Below, one piece after another: positions 54,175-64,000 of a stretch of DNA of 64,000 bases (the first letter of the stretch is position 1; every line of letters starts with the position of its first letter). The position numbers and the translations under genes are program-made. Under the pieces are notes generated by a model. That model was not told where the DNA came from, made no database searches, and saw only the letters and a list, made by a program, of their open reading frames with translations. Source of the DNA: Microvelia longipes (Eukaryota > Arthropoda > Insecta > Hemiptera > Veliidae); NCBI GenBank assembly GCA_018340805.1, contig JACMZG010001914.1:25356215-25420214 (forward strand). The letters run 5' to 3'.

Positions 54175-54809
54175 GTTTTGGTAGAAGAAATATATTTAAA
54201 TACATTGTACTTAATTAAAGGGTTAAGGTCAAACTACTGTTCATGAGTAATTTAAATGTTTAAAGTTTACGGAAGAAAAAGAGAAACTAAATATTTTTAG
54301 TGAAGTAATGATAGTATATCTGAGTCCAATGTCACATGTCTTGTTGTTTGTTCAGATAAAAGTTCTTTGTCTTTCTAATAATAGCGAAACAATGACATCT
54401 CTACCAATCTATTGTAGTTATTTATTTATTTATAGCATATCTATGTACACGGAGTCAATGAAAGACAACTGCAATGTATTTGGATTGAGGATGGTTTCTT
54501 AATTAAACGAGACATATAGAAACATAAATTTTTCCTGATTAAGATTATCATTTATAATATAATATGATCATATATAATATAATACAATCATTTATAATAT
54601 AATCATTTATAATATAATATAATCATTTATAATATAATATAATTATTTATCATAAAACTATATAGTGTAGTTGTGTCAAAGTATAGTATAATAGTATCAC
54701 AGTATAGTATAACAACAAAATACGGTAAAGTTAGTGCGGGTCTAGCCAAGTCTCCTGTTTCAGGTAGCCGAGAATCACTAAACAACAAACGCGCTAATAA
54801 CGGCAATAG

Positions 54810-55274
54810 CATGGGTGTTCGCAGGATTTTTTTTCCGGAAGGGGGGTAAAAGCTACCAATTACTTCGGGTTTAGTGTTCAGCCCCCTTTCTTTAAAGTCA
54901 GAGATAGGAGTCCAGCAAACCCAAGATTGGGGCTTTGCTAAACTAAATTATAATATATTGACTGAAATTATGTAATATTTCACCTTTAGCGAGCGAAGCG
55001 AGTTCCTTAAAACAAATTAAATATGGGTGTTATAGACCTAGCGAGCGAAGCAAGCCTCTATTAGGATAATTTTTAAATTCGACAATTTTTATAGCAATCT
55101 AGCGAGCGAAGCGAGTCTCTTTTTTCACAGCATTCTAGCGTTAGTTATTTTTATAAAAAAATTTCAGGATAGTAACCATTAAACTTTTAATAATTTGCAG
55201 TGCGGGTCAATCTAACTTTTTTTGATTTTCCAGGGGGGTCAAGTGACCCGTTTGACCCCCTGCGTACGCCCATG
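54810..55274. mobile_element. hAT-like non-autonomous element, copy 1
   Basis: The termini CATGGGTGTTCGCAGG and CCTGCGTACGCCCATG are inverted repeats, flanked by GGCAATAG (54802-54809) and GCGAATAG (55275-55282), an imperfect 8-bp target duplication as made by hAT transposases. The interior starts with a GGGGGGTAAAAGC stretch and contains three AGCGAGCGAAGCGAGT-type words (about 54988, 55040, 55098). It encodes no transposase. Confidence 0.75.
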
Positions 55275-56031
55275 GCGAATAGTAAGAAGTAAATAAACAG
55301 TTGATATAAGAACAGCATGTGTGAATTTCAAGAAGAACTTTTAAATGATTAATTTACAAATATTTTTAATTAAATACATTTTTACTTGAACGTTATTTGC
55401 AATTTTATTAACATGAATATGATACTTATGTATAGTGAAATATAGTTACATAATAAACTAAAACTAAGCTTTATAGCCCCCTTATCACCTATTTATTTAA
55501 ATTTTTCCTTTGATCCTTAATTTTATTTAATTGAATTAATTTGTTATCTTATTAATTTTTGTTGTACATTAAATTTATAAATAATTTTACTAATATCATT
55601 TCTAATATTTTTTTAAATTCCTATTCTAACTAATTTATATGATTAATCCCTTTTTGTCCCTTTTTTCTTTGAGTTAAGGAATGATCAAAATAAAACATTT
55701 TTATTAGATCAAGGATTAAAAGTAAAAAAAATTATTATCAGATGAATAAATTCCATTTGGAAAAAGCAAAAAATAGAAAACAAATTTCCAGTTGTTTAAT
55801 TGTTCCTGGCCTTTGCTTTTTTCTGTTTCTATCTAAATGAGAGGAAAGCTTGTAATTCGTATCTCCTAATGAAATGAAACCTATAACCTGGAAACTTTTA
55901 CTCTTAATTGCTTAACCTTTTAACCTTTCGTGTCAACCTTTTTCGTAGACATATACCTAATGCTTAAACGTTTAACTAATTGTGTAAATAACAGATAAAT
56001 TATGTAAACTTATTTACCAAACACCCTTTAC

Positions 56032-56920
56032 CATGGGCGTCCGCAGGATTTATTCCAGTGGAGGGGGGTCAAAGCAGCCAAGTTCAGAAATCAGTAATGT
56101 GCTGCGGGTTTAGTTTTGAGCATCCTTTGAAAAAAGTCAAAGATAGGAGTCCAGCAAATCATAGGAGTGGGGATTTTCTAAACTAAATTTTATTTTATTA
56201 TCAAATAATATGTATTATTTTTTTATTTTGCTTAAATAAGTATTTTAATTCATTTAGACCTTCAGCGAGTGAAGCGGGTTCCTTCAAACATATTAAAGCG
56301 AAGCAAGCCTCTATTATTACTCATAATTTTTAATTGCAACAATTTAGCAAGTGAATCTAGCATGCTCCTATTAACATATTTTATAAATATGACATTCACG
56401 CATATATAAACTCGCTCGCTTGCTTATATAAACTTAGGCTTCCTTTGCGCGCATTTAGCGTGCGAACCAAGCCCTTTTTAATGTACCTAATATGATATTT
56501 TAGAAATTATGCGAGCGAAGCGAGCCTTTTTTTGCTTTGCTAGGACAACGAGCCTCTTTTGCTTATCGTGAACGAAGCTATCTTTCATTACTTTTTTTTA
56601 AAGCCAAGCTATCCTTGCTTAATTATTTTACTATCTTCTCATGCCAGAGAAGCGAGTCTGATGGTAAATTAAATTGTATTGGATGTACTCTTTTGACTTG
56701 AGTTTCTGATGAAACGCAATTATAGTTTATTATATATTTTAAATGTAATTCTTTTTTTTTAAAGTTATTTTTTTGAAGTTATTTTTATGAAAAAAATTCA
56801 GAATATTAACCTTCAAAGTTTTACTAATTTGCAGTGCAGGTCAATTAGTTTGGTCACTTGACTTCCGACGGGAGTCAAGTGAACTATTTAACCCCCCCTC
56901 CCACCCTGCTGACGCCCATG
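56032..56920. mobile_element. hAT-like non-autonomous element, copy 2
   Basis: It has the same termini (CATGGGCGTCCGCAGG and CTGACGCCCATG), flanked by CCCTTTAC (56024-56031) and CCCTCTAC (56921-56928), a 7-of-8 target duplication. It shares both end regions with copy 1 (GATAGGAGTCCAGCAAA near the left end, TTTGCAGTGC(G/A)GGTCAAT near the right). It is 889 bp because the internal GCGAGCGAAGCGAGCC-type array is expanded (56266-56660). Confidence 0.8.
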
Positions 56921-57344
56921 CCCTCTACTTTTAGAGGTCTACTTTCCATAATAAATCAGCTTATAAGCACTAAGACCGCCAAATATAAAATAACATTGCC
57001 AAGTAATATTTCTTTTGCCTGCGCCTAGAGTATATTTACTTATACATTAGCTTCGTTTTATTATTTTTATAAATAAACATTAACCTATGTATTACATATT
57101 TTCAAAATGTATTTTATTTTTTATGACTTCTTTTATTATTTTCATTCGTTAATAAGTGAGAAAATTCATATGTATATTTTGGTATAAAAATCTAAGATTC
57201 TTTATGACCATTTTCAAAATTCAAGTGATCATTTATCATTCTTAAAGTTACCCACTATTAGACTTTTTAGAAGTCCTATAATGAGAATTACAAACCTTTT
57301 TATTTGTCATTTAAAATTTTCCTCAACTACTAACATTGGTAAAC

Positions 57345-57695
57345 AGGGAAAGTATTGAGTTGGCCCTTAAAATCTGAAACCGAGGTTTTATCACAATTAT
57401 CCGTTTTAGGCACTTTAATGCCGTTCCTGGTTGATGATTACTTTATTATTGAGGTAGAACTTAGCAGGATCAAAGTACTACGCGTCGATAAACATGACAT
57501 TCTTAGGGCAAGCGAAGCGAGTCCGATAAAAGCGAAACCCTAAATATTTGGTCACTGATATATTCTAAGGTTGAGCGTTCCAAGATTGTAGTTAAAACTC
57601 TCTAGCAATCGAGTTAATTTTTTATTCTGAGAATGAGGCAAAAGTGAGTCCAAAGTTGTGATAAAAAATACTGTGGTACCCCGTACCCGATTTTT
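57345..57695 (+). repeat. 5S-like dispersed repeat, copy H (heavily decayed)
   Basis: It has a GGGAAAGTATTGAGTT start, AAGCGAAGCGAGTCCG (about 57510) and the GTACCCCGTACCCGATTTTT end at 57675-57695. The 5S-like core is missing. Confidence 0.5.
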
Positions 57696-59426
57696 TATGA
57701 GTTATTCGTGCGTAATTATTGTGGGATCATTTTTGTACTAAACAAGTACAAATTAAGTACTAATCAATTAACTATCTTCACAATCAGAAATATAGTATTT
57801 GTACAATTTTTTTTATTTTTTATTGCATTATCTTTAAGTACGACATATAAAAGAACACCCTGTAAAATATTAGATTGAAATTACAGCAAAAAAACGAAAA
57901 ATATATTTAATTATATTTAAACATGTTCTTTTAGCGGGAAAACGGCCTCGACTGCTTGAGTGACGTCAGACGTAAGAATACTGCCGTGTAGTACAATATT
58001 CACTAAAGCAACACAAATAAGTTTTTTTTTTTTTCATACTGTCTACAAGATGATACAGACAGCTATAGTCATCACGTTCCTTAGGCATTGTATTACCTGG
58101 AACACGGAATTGTTTTGTTTCAGTCTTCTTTACATTCTATTGAACTGTAAGCGACTGTTGACCTTACGATATTTCTAACTAAAACTCCAATCTGTACCTT
58201 AAACGACCCAACCTTTAGAACGTTCCGTTTTCACCCCACTCTCTCACCCATTCCCGCTCTCCTCTTCTTTAAATGCTTATTTCGACTATTTAAAATTAAA
58301 TTAAATATTTTTTACAGCTTAATATATTTTTAAACACATTTAATCATTTTGCAAAATGATTCAATATGTCAATTTTTATCATGATCAAAAACATTTTTTT
58401 CAAAAAATGCAAATACTCTTTTTTTTTTAATGGTTCATTTAACTTTTGTAATCCTTGGCTACTAGGACTTCTTACTTTCTTACTTAAGCTACTTCGCCTC
58501 GCATACTTCATTTTCATGATCAGTATTTATATTTGTTTCTATTCTCTATTTTCTTTCAATAATTAAACTTAATATTTGAAATCTTTGCCTCTATAACCCT
58601 GGCTTCGTTTGTTCACCAAAGTTTTAAAAACTCCAGCCTTCATAACATATAGGAAATGGTAATAAAATATAAACAAAGTTTAAGTAATTAGAAATTTCTT
58701 TTCAGCATGCTAACATAAAATAACGTTTAACGTTTAGGACATAAAATGTAAACAAAGCCATAAATAAGAATTAACCGTCAAATGTTTATGTTGTGACAAT
58801 AAACAGTTTAGTATGGTGCCTTCCATGTTGTTAACAAGATTATAGGCCTATAAATTATTCCAGTAATAAATATTCTTTTAGGCTTATTTTCTTTGAATAT
58901 CCTTCTTGTTATACCATATTGTGTTTTTAATGTCATTTTTTATTATTCCATTCTTTTGATGTGTGTTAAAGCATATACTTATAATCTTAAAACGATTTCT
59001 TTAATCTTGATCATGCTTATTTTCTCAAACTGTGTTTAATATCAATCATCTTTATTTTTCGTTACCAATACTTCTTTAGTCTAAGTAGTAGTAATATGGG
59101 GGAGTGGTAGTAACTTCCAGGCTAGTCGGCCACGTTTTTGGGCTCTTTTTGCCACTTTTGTTCTACTCCTTTTAATTTCAAGTGTAGGTATATTTCATCT
59201 AATCTAGACAGAAGAGCCGTGGATTTTTATGGTTCCTCTCATGCTTTTTTAAGCAATCATACATTTTTTTACTGAATCATATAGTTTAGTGAAAGCTAGG
59301 AACAACACGTGCCCTCACTGTTAAACCAAACCTCCATACACTTTGAACTACAAGACAGATACACTGTAGTATTGTAATGTATCTCCTATGAGGGTCCTAA
59401 ATTTTGCCTATACCCAGTTTCATTTA

Positions 59427-59637
59427 GGGATTTTTAACGAGTACCTGACAAAGCACAGGCTCGAGACCACCGGCTTTACGTTCCTTCTGAAAGACGTGGT
59501 ACACAGAATTTTTATCTTTCTCATAAAAATCCCATAGGCCCGTGCTGGGATTGAACCCATGACTAAATAAACTCAGAAGTTTAAAGTCCATGCATTCTGT
59601 GTATTGGCTGTGTATCTTAACTATTACACCACGGGTG
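59427..59637 (-). mobile_element. tRNA-derived SINE
   Basis: On the minus strand 59635-59539 (97 bases) fold like a tRNA. CCCGTGG at the 5' end pairs six of seven with GCACGGG at the 3' end, TGTAATAGTTAAGAT is A-box-like, and ATGGGTTCAATCCCA is a perfect T-arm with B box. The middle is longer and looser than in a true tRNA. A non-tRNA body follows to about 59427 (AACGTAAAGCCGGTGGTCTC, GTGCTTTGTCAGGTACTCGT). The combination of pol III head and unrelated body is that of a SINE. No target duplication or poly-A tail was found. Confidence 0.65.
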
Positions 59638-59799
59638 ACTTTCTAATCTTAACAATGCATGTTTTCTCAAACTATATGTTCAATATGAAGCATCCTTATT
59701 TTCCTTAACCTTTTTGATTAACCTTAATCATTTCTTTTTTGCCTCTTTCTTTAACTTTGCCATTGATCTTAAAGCTCCCTTTAAACAACCAGTTTTACT

Positions 59800-59945
59800 T
59801 TACTTCCTTTATACTATAGGTATATAGAAAGTAAAGTAGGTGTATAGAAAAAGTATTGTTGTTTGCAAAAAAATCCTAGGTGTCTTTCGCACAATTATGT
59901 TGTGTCAAATATTTATTTTTTTGCAAAACTCGGTAGTATATTAAA
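59800..59945 (+). repeat. Composite repeat debris just upstream of tetraspanin exon 2
   Basis: 59803-59875 resembles the 5' end of the 5S-like family (TATACTATAGGTATATAGAA, AAAAGTATTGTTGTTTGC). It continues directly into an R2-like piece (GGTGTCTTTCGCACAATTAT, TTTGCAAAACTCGGTAGTAT). Confidence 0.55.
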
Positions 59946-60007
59946 TGGTAAATTGTATTAATTATTTTGGTTTTAAAAAAACATTAACGAGATACTTTGT
60001 TTTACAG

Positions 60008-60109
60008 CTGGGTGGAGCAGCTATTCTTGCTCTTGGAGTTTGGCTCTATGTCGATAAAAATTCTTTTCTATCATTTACCAAAGTTGTTGATGAAAATTCA
60101 TTACCACAG
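60008..60109 (+). CDS. Tetraspanin, second coding exon
   Basis: The 102-base exon is bounded by TTTGTTTTACAG| and CAG|GTATGT and reads 34 codons in phase 0: the rest of membrane segment 1 (LGGAAILALGVWLYVD), then KNSFLSFTKVVDENS of the small extracellular loop. G-V-W-L-x-V-D-K is a tetraspanin signature. It joins in frame to the exon ending at 50543. No later exon was seen before the window ends. Confidence 0.88.
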
Positions 60110-60166
60110 GTATGTAGCTCAAAATTTTATCTACTTTAAAATAATGCCATTTATTTATCATATTGT

Positions 60167-60167
60167 C

Positions 60168-60200
<33 letters not shown>

Positions 60201-60201
60201 T
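60167..60201. repeat. (AAT)n microsatellite
   Basis: About eleven trinucleotide units. Confidence 0.9.
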
Positions 60202-60268
60202 CCGTTTAGAGCTTTGTGGCTCATCAGGGACACAGATGCAGCCAAAGGCAAGTAATCTATTTTTAAGT

Positions 60269-60580
60269 TATTATAGTTATTTATATAAAGTTATAAAGGA
60301 TTGTGCCTTTAATAATATATTATAGTTATTTATATAAAGCAATATTAAAGGATTGTAGCCTTTAATAATATATATTATTTATATATAAAGCAATATTAAA
60401 GGATTGTAGCCTTTATAATATATTATAGTTATTTATATAAGCAATATTAAAGGATTACAGCCTTTAATAATATATTATAGTTATTTATATAAAGCAATAT
60501 TAAAGGATTACAGCCTTTAATAATATATTATAGTTATTTATATAAAGCAATATTAAAGGATTGTAGCCTTTAATAATTTA
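60269..60580. repeat. ~53-bp minisatellite with dyad, six copies
   Basis: The unit is TTATAGTTATTTATATAAAG plus CAATATTAAAGGATT(GT/AC)AGCCTTTAATAATATA. AAAGG and CCTTT form a small stem in every unit. Confidence 0.8.
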
Positions 60581-60589
60581 TTATTTTAA

Positions 60590-63554
60590 ACTTTTATTTA
60601 ACCCTTCAAAACGATGACTAATTAGATTTTGATTGCTTCCATGTGTCAGTTATTCTAAATGTTAACATTCTAAATGAATTCTATTTGTATTAGCTTACTA
60701 ATGAGCGTTACGTTTATTTCAGTATCATAACGACAGTGTTTTCTTCTTTGATATTTGATGTTTATCCAAAGTGTTGTATTGTTGTTCTATTATTAGTTGC
60801 GAGTGTTCAGTTATAATTAGCTTGGCCTTTTAACTTAAGACAAGTTTTGTTTACCCTCTCTCTAATATACTGTCTTGACAAAAATATATTTGTTTTAATA
60901 GACAGTTGTGAAGACAAGCTTGTTTGTACTTCTTTATATTTGTTTTTGATACGTTTGACATTATGAAGAATTTTTTGACACCGACATAAACAGCAATTTA
61001 TGTTTCTCTCCAGTCCCTATTTATTCATAAACTTGATTTTTAAGTAATTCTTTTCTTGAATAACTAGGAAATAATAAAAGCTTACTGTTCATTATTTTGT
61101 TCTACGTGCAAAAGAGGATTTTTTAATTGAATTAAGCTTACAAATTAAGGATGTGCTGTCGCTAAGAGAAAAAGGACATGAGGTAGACATATTGTTTATA
61201 AAAAGTGTATGACTGCGTTGCCTTACTCGACAGAACCAAGAAAATTCTAAAACCTGAAGTACAAAGTATGGCAAAACCCTATGTAACAAAAAATAGCACA
61301 AAACAATATGAATGTGGCTTCTTAGTGGCTAAGGGCTAAGCCTATGTGTTTATTAAAATTGTTTAAAGATCCGGTAGAAAGGATCAAAGCAATATTTTCT
61401 AAAAATGCCATTAATTCTAAAATGCGAGAAGTAATATTTATAAAAAACGTTTTACAAACTCATATTGAGCACTAGATTACTAATAAACTAAAATTTTGCG
61501 ATACAAACTAAGTTTTAATTTATAAAATGAACCTTTATTTACCTTTTTATAACTCAGTCCACTACCTAGGTTCAGACTAGGGTAGAAATTTTAGAGTTTA
61601 GAATTACAAGTAATAGTAAAAGACAAGAAAACGTTGTTTAATATATAGAAAAAATGCTACAAATGTACAAAGTGTATCCTTGGTAACACATGTAAATTTG
61701 TCATTACAAGTTGTTTTTTACAATTTGTGTAACTACAAGACTTGTACTTTTGTGAAACGAGCCCCAATCTACCTTATAACTTTAGCTAAAGGGTCATATA
61801 TATTTCTTTTCTTTTTTTAAGGGTAATAATAGTTATTTATGCACCAAGGGTGTAAAGAATGCTATTATTTCCCTGAGCAGTTAGTTGGTTCCTAAGGCGT
61901 AAGATGAGGTTACTTTAACATTTAAGTCGAAGTCGAGGATTTTATGTGTTCAACTCCAGAGGCAAAAGCCGAGGAAAAATAGCATTTTACTCCCAAGGTG
62001 CAAACAAGATTTTATCTCCAGACCTTGACGTCATTTAATTATTATTATATTCATATTTTCATACGTTTTGTTGTATTTTATTTTAATTTTTTTCAGGTTG
62101 GACCCCTCCTATTACTTTTCCAGGTCGGGTTCCCCCTCATAAATTTTAGGGGTGCCGCCCCCCGGGAAAGTGTTACAAAAATTGATCGGTACTCTTTATA
62201 TATTTAGAGGATACCACTCCCCTAAATATGGATATTATTGGCTCTCATCCCAATAATAGGAAACACTTTTTATTCCCAAGGGAGAAAAAGTTACTTTTAC
62301 TTCTAAGAGAGAGAAAAGTAAATTTTTTTCCCTTGGTAGTGAAAAGTGCTTCTTTACTCTCTAGGAACTAGTGAATAAACTTCACATTATACAAATTTCT
62401 GGAGATAAATTGATTTTCTTTTAGGACTTTAAGGGGGAATTAGTCCTTAAACTTTTTAAGGACTAATTAGGGGAGTTTTGTCCCCTTTTGGATCTTAAAA
62501 TGTAAAAATCAGTTTAGAAAGGAACTACATCTTTAAAATTGATTTTTTTATTTATTTTAATTTTTACGGACGTAAAGTCACTGAAGATAAAATTAAGTAT
62601 TTCCTGGTATCTTTTTCAAATCCTTTAATTTTCGACCCTTTAAGAGAAGGACAAATCTCACTTTTCTTCCTGTTTTAACAATTAAAACCAGAAAATCAAT
62701 TTTTCTTTTAGTCCTTTCACTTTAAGCATATTATCCTAAGTCTTAACTTCACCTTATACGTTGTATTGTTGTAATTTTATGCGTCTCGGGCTTGACTTGC
62801 CTATTAAAATAATTGCCGTTACTATTCCATAGTTGATTTTAATTCTCTGTACGTCTGTATTCCGCCTACAGTTTCTTAAAAAATAAAGTTCAATCTTCTC
62901 TAACAATTGTTTATAAATTAAACCCTAAAGGCGATTTCACTCCGAATTTGGTACTAATAGGACATAGCGGTGTGGTTTGTTGCCGGCGTCCGAAACTCCT
63001 TATAAGATAGACTAATTTAAAAAGTGAAATCGCTAAGTTTTTTTACGTACTGTATTGGGCATGCTACTAAACTATGAAAAATCTTTTTATACGGACGACT
63101 TGACGCCGAAGTGAGTTCGAGTGGATGTGTTAAAAATTGACAGTACGTGCCTGTTTAAGACAAATCAGTATTTTTTCGACAAGTCTGTAGTTCTGCCAAT
63201 AAAATAACTTAAACGTTTTAGCAAGACCTTTGTTACATTTCATAATCTAAGATGTATGCAATTGTTATGAAATAAATGGGACTTATTTTTAATTCAGTTT
63301 ATTTATAGAAGCATACTTATTATTAACTTTAATTATTATGAAGGTTCAAGACGTCGTACACTTTCCGTTAACATTAGGTTTCGTTGTGTCTGTTAACATG
63401 GTTTTAGTGCAAATATTTGTCTTGATTTGAGGATTTTGAGAGCTATCGTATGACAACGAAACGTCAAGGATGTTAAATAATATACTATCCATTACTATGA
63501 TTCATCCCTTTCTCTAACTTAATTGTTTCATGGAAACAAAGAATTATTTTTTAA
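60590..63554. other. Tetraspanin intron continuation without recognised exons
   Basis: A ~90-base imperfect inverted repeat lies at 62258-62350 (CCAAGGGAGAAAAAGTTACT against its complement). AAACTTCACATTATAC...CTGGAGATAAATT at 62380-62412 matches 28999-29032. No exon with tetraspanin features was found. Confidence 0.45.
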
Positions 63555-64000
63555 TTTTCCTCATTTATACCTAGGTATATAGAAAAAGTATTGTGTTTGC
63601 AAAAAAACGACACCGATCCGTTTCAGGCTTTTTTAAGGCCCCTAGAGTGGTTTTTTTTAAAGTTGTCTGTCTGTGTGTGTAAGTGTGTGTGTGCGCGCGT
63701 GTCTGTTATCATCGTAGCTCCTAGTGTATTTATGCTTGAGATATGAAACTTTGTTCAAAAATCAGTCTACTGCTGTAGCTGTGCTGTTCGAAAAAAATAA
63801 TGTTTTTTTAACTTCATTAACCCGCAAAAATCAATCAGCAAAAATTTCGAAAAATCATAATATGAAGTGATCAAATGAGATTTGGCAAGCATGTATAAGA
63901 CTAACATATGTACTATGTTTCATCTCATTATCAGCTTTTGTTCAATTTAATCAAATAACAACTTTTAAAAAAACGGAGTTAAAAAACGGTACTACATTAC
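63555..64000 (+). repeat. 5S-like dispersed repeat, copy I (5' part, cut by window end)
   Basis: It starts TTTTCCTCATTTATACCTAG GTATATAG, then AAAAGTATTGTGTTTGC, a (GT)n tract (63665-63698), TCTGTTATCATCGTAGCTCC, CTTCATTAACCCGCAA and TTTCATCTCATTATCAGC. The core would lie beyond 64000. Confidence 0.65.

Larger units (their letters stand above)
50544..60007 (+). other. Intron between the two tetraspanin exons (9464 bases)
   Basis: It begins GTAAGT and ends TTTGTTTTACAG. It contains microsatellites, an 84-bp minisatellite, two hAT-like elements, a decayed 5S-like repeat and a tRNA-derived SINE. Stretches not listed separately (50640-52200, 53040-54130, 55285-56020, 57700-59420) show nothing recognisable. 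Confidence 0.8.

Noticed and set aside
58366..58566. 66-codon Phe-rich frame upstream of tetraspanin exon 2
   Set aside because: T-rich low-complexity sequence. It does not match a tetraspanin segment, and the two recognised exons already join in phase.
61998..62207. 69-codon frame after a TTTTTTTCAG acceptor-like site
   Set aside because: The sequence is locally repetitive, with Pro/Gly from a GC-rich patch. No resemblance to the next expected tetraspanin segment.

Overview
The window is AT-rich, repeat-dense eukaryotic DNA, most probably from an invertebrate animal and plausibly an arthropod. Two spliced exons of a tetraspanin gene are readable, animal-type transposons are everywhere (Harbinger-like and hAT-like non-autonomous elements, jockey/CR1-like LINE debris, gypsy-type gag debris, tRNA-derived and 5S-rRNA-derived repeats), and there are no operons or ribosome binding sites of cellular bacterial type. 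Two runs of N (30446-31445 and 42125-42354) and one single N (16231) mark assembly joins. Many one-base indels in otherwise coherent reading frames suggest a noisy long-read assembly, real decay, or both.

The centrepiece (about 8148-33314) is an integrated Polinton/Maverick or adintovirus-like element. Long inverted arms (8148-10022 and 31446-33314) frame a block of genes that all read on the + strand: a five-finger C2HC zinc-finger region that is really the N-terminal part of the next gene (10366-10983), protein-primed family B DNA polymerase (11103-14240), the C-terminal half of a packaging ATPase (16233-16673), a DUF8207-like protein (16705-17637), a retroviral-type integrase with a chromodomain tail (17653-18525), an adenain-like cysteine protease (18621-19073), a small basic protein (19073-19240), a broken double-jelly-roll major capsid protein (19218-20456) and a PC4-like candidate ssDNA-binding protein (20532-20975). 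Together these supply replication, integration, virion maturation, packaging and capsid functions. No penton/minor capsid gene is visible.

Three things about this element are odd. The arms carry stretches that read as diverged 18S rRNA. The 3' half of the polymerase gene is followed by a noisier mirror-image copy of itself that ends at the single N, so the head of the ATPase is missing. About 10 kb of gene-free AT-rich DNA plus a 1-kb gap lies between the last gene and the right arm.

1-8147 holds small repeats: a B-box palindrome, copies of a 5S-like repeat, a Harbinger-like MITE, a large foldback of a 42-bp satellite, a 33-bp minisatellite and a LINE reverse transcriptase fragment that stops at the left arm. 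33315-50240 is repeat-rich intergenic or intronic DNA with a decayed gypsy gag (38950-39589) and several minisatellites. 50484-50543 and 60008-60109 are the first two coding exons of a host tetraspanin gene on the + strand, separated by a 9.5-kb intron containing two hAT-like elements, minisatellites and a tRNA-derived SINE. The rest of that gene lies beyond the right edge.

A dispersed repeat of about 650 bp with an internal 5S-rRNA-like core occurs about nine times on both strands and is the commonest repeat in the window.
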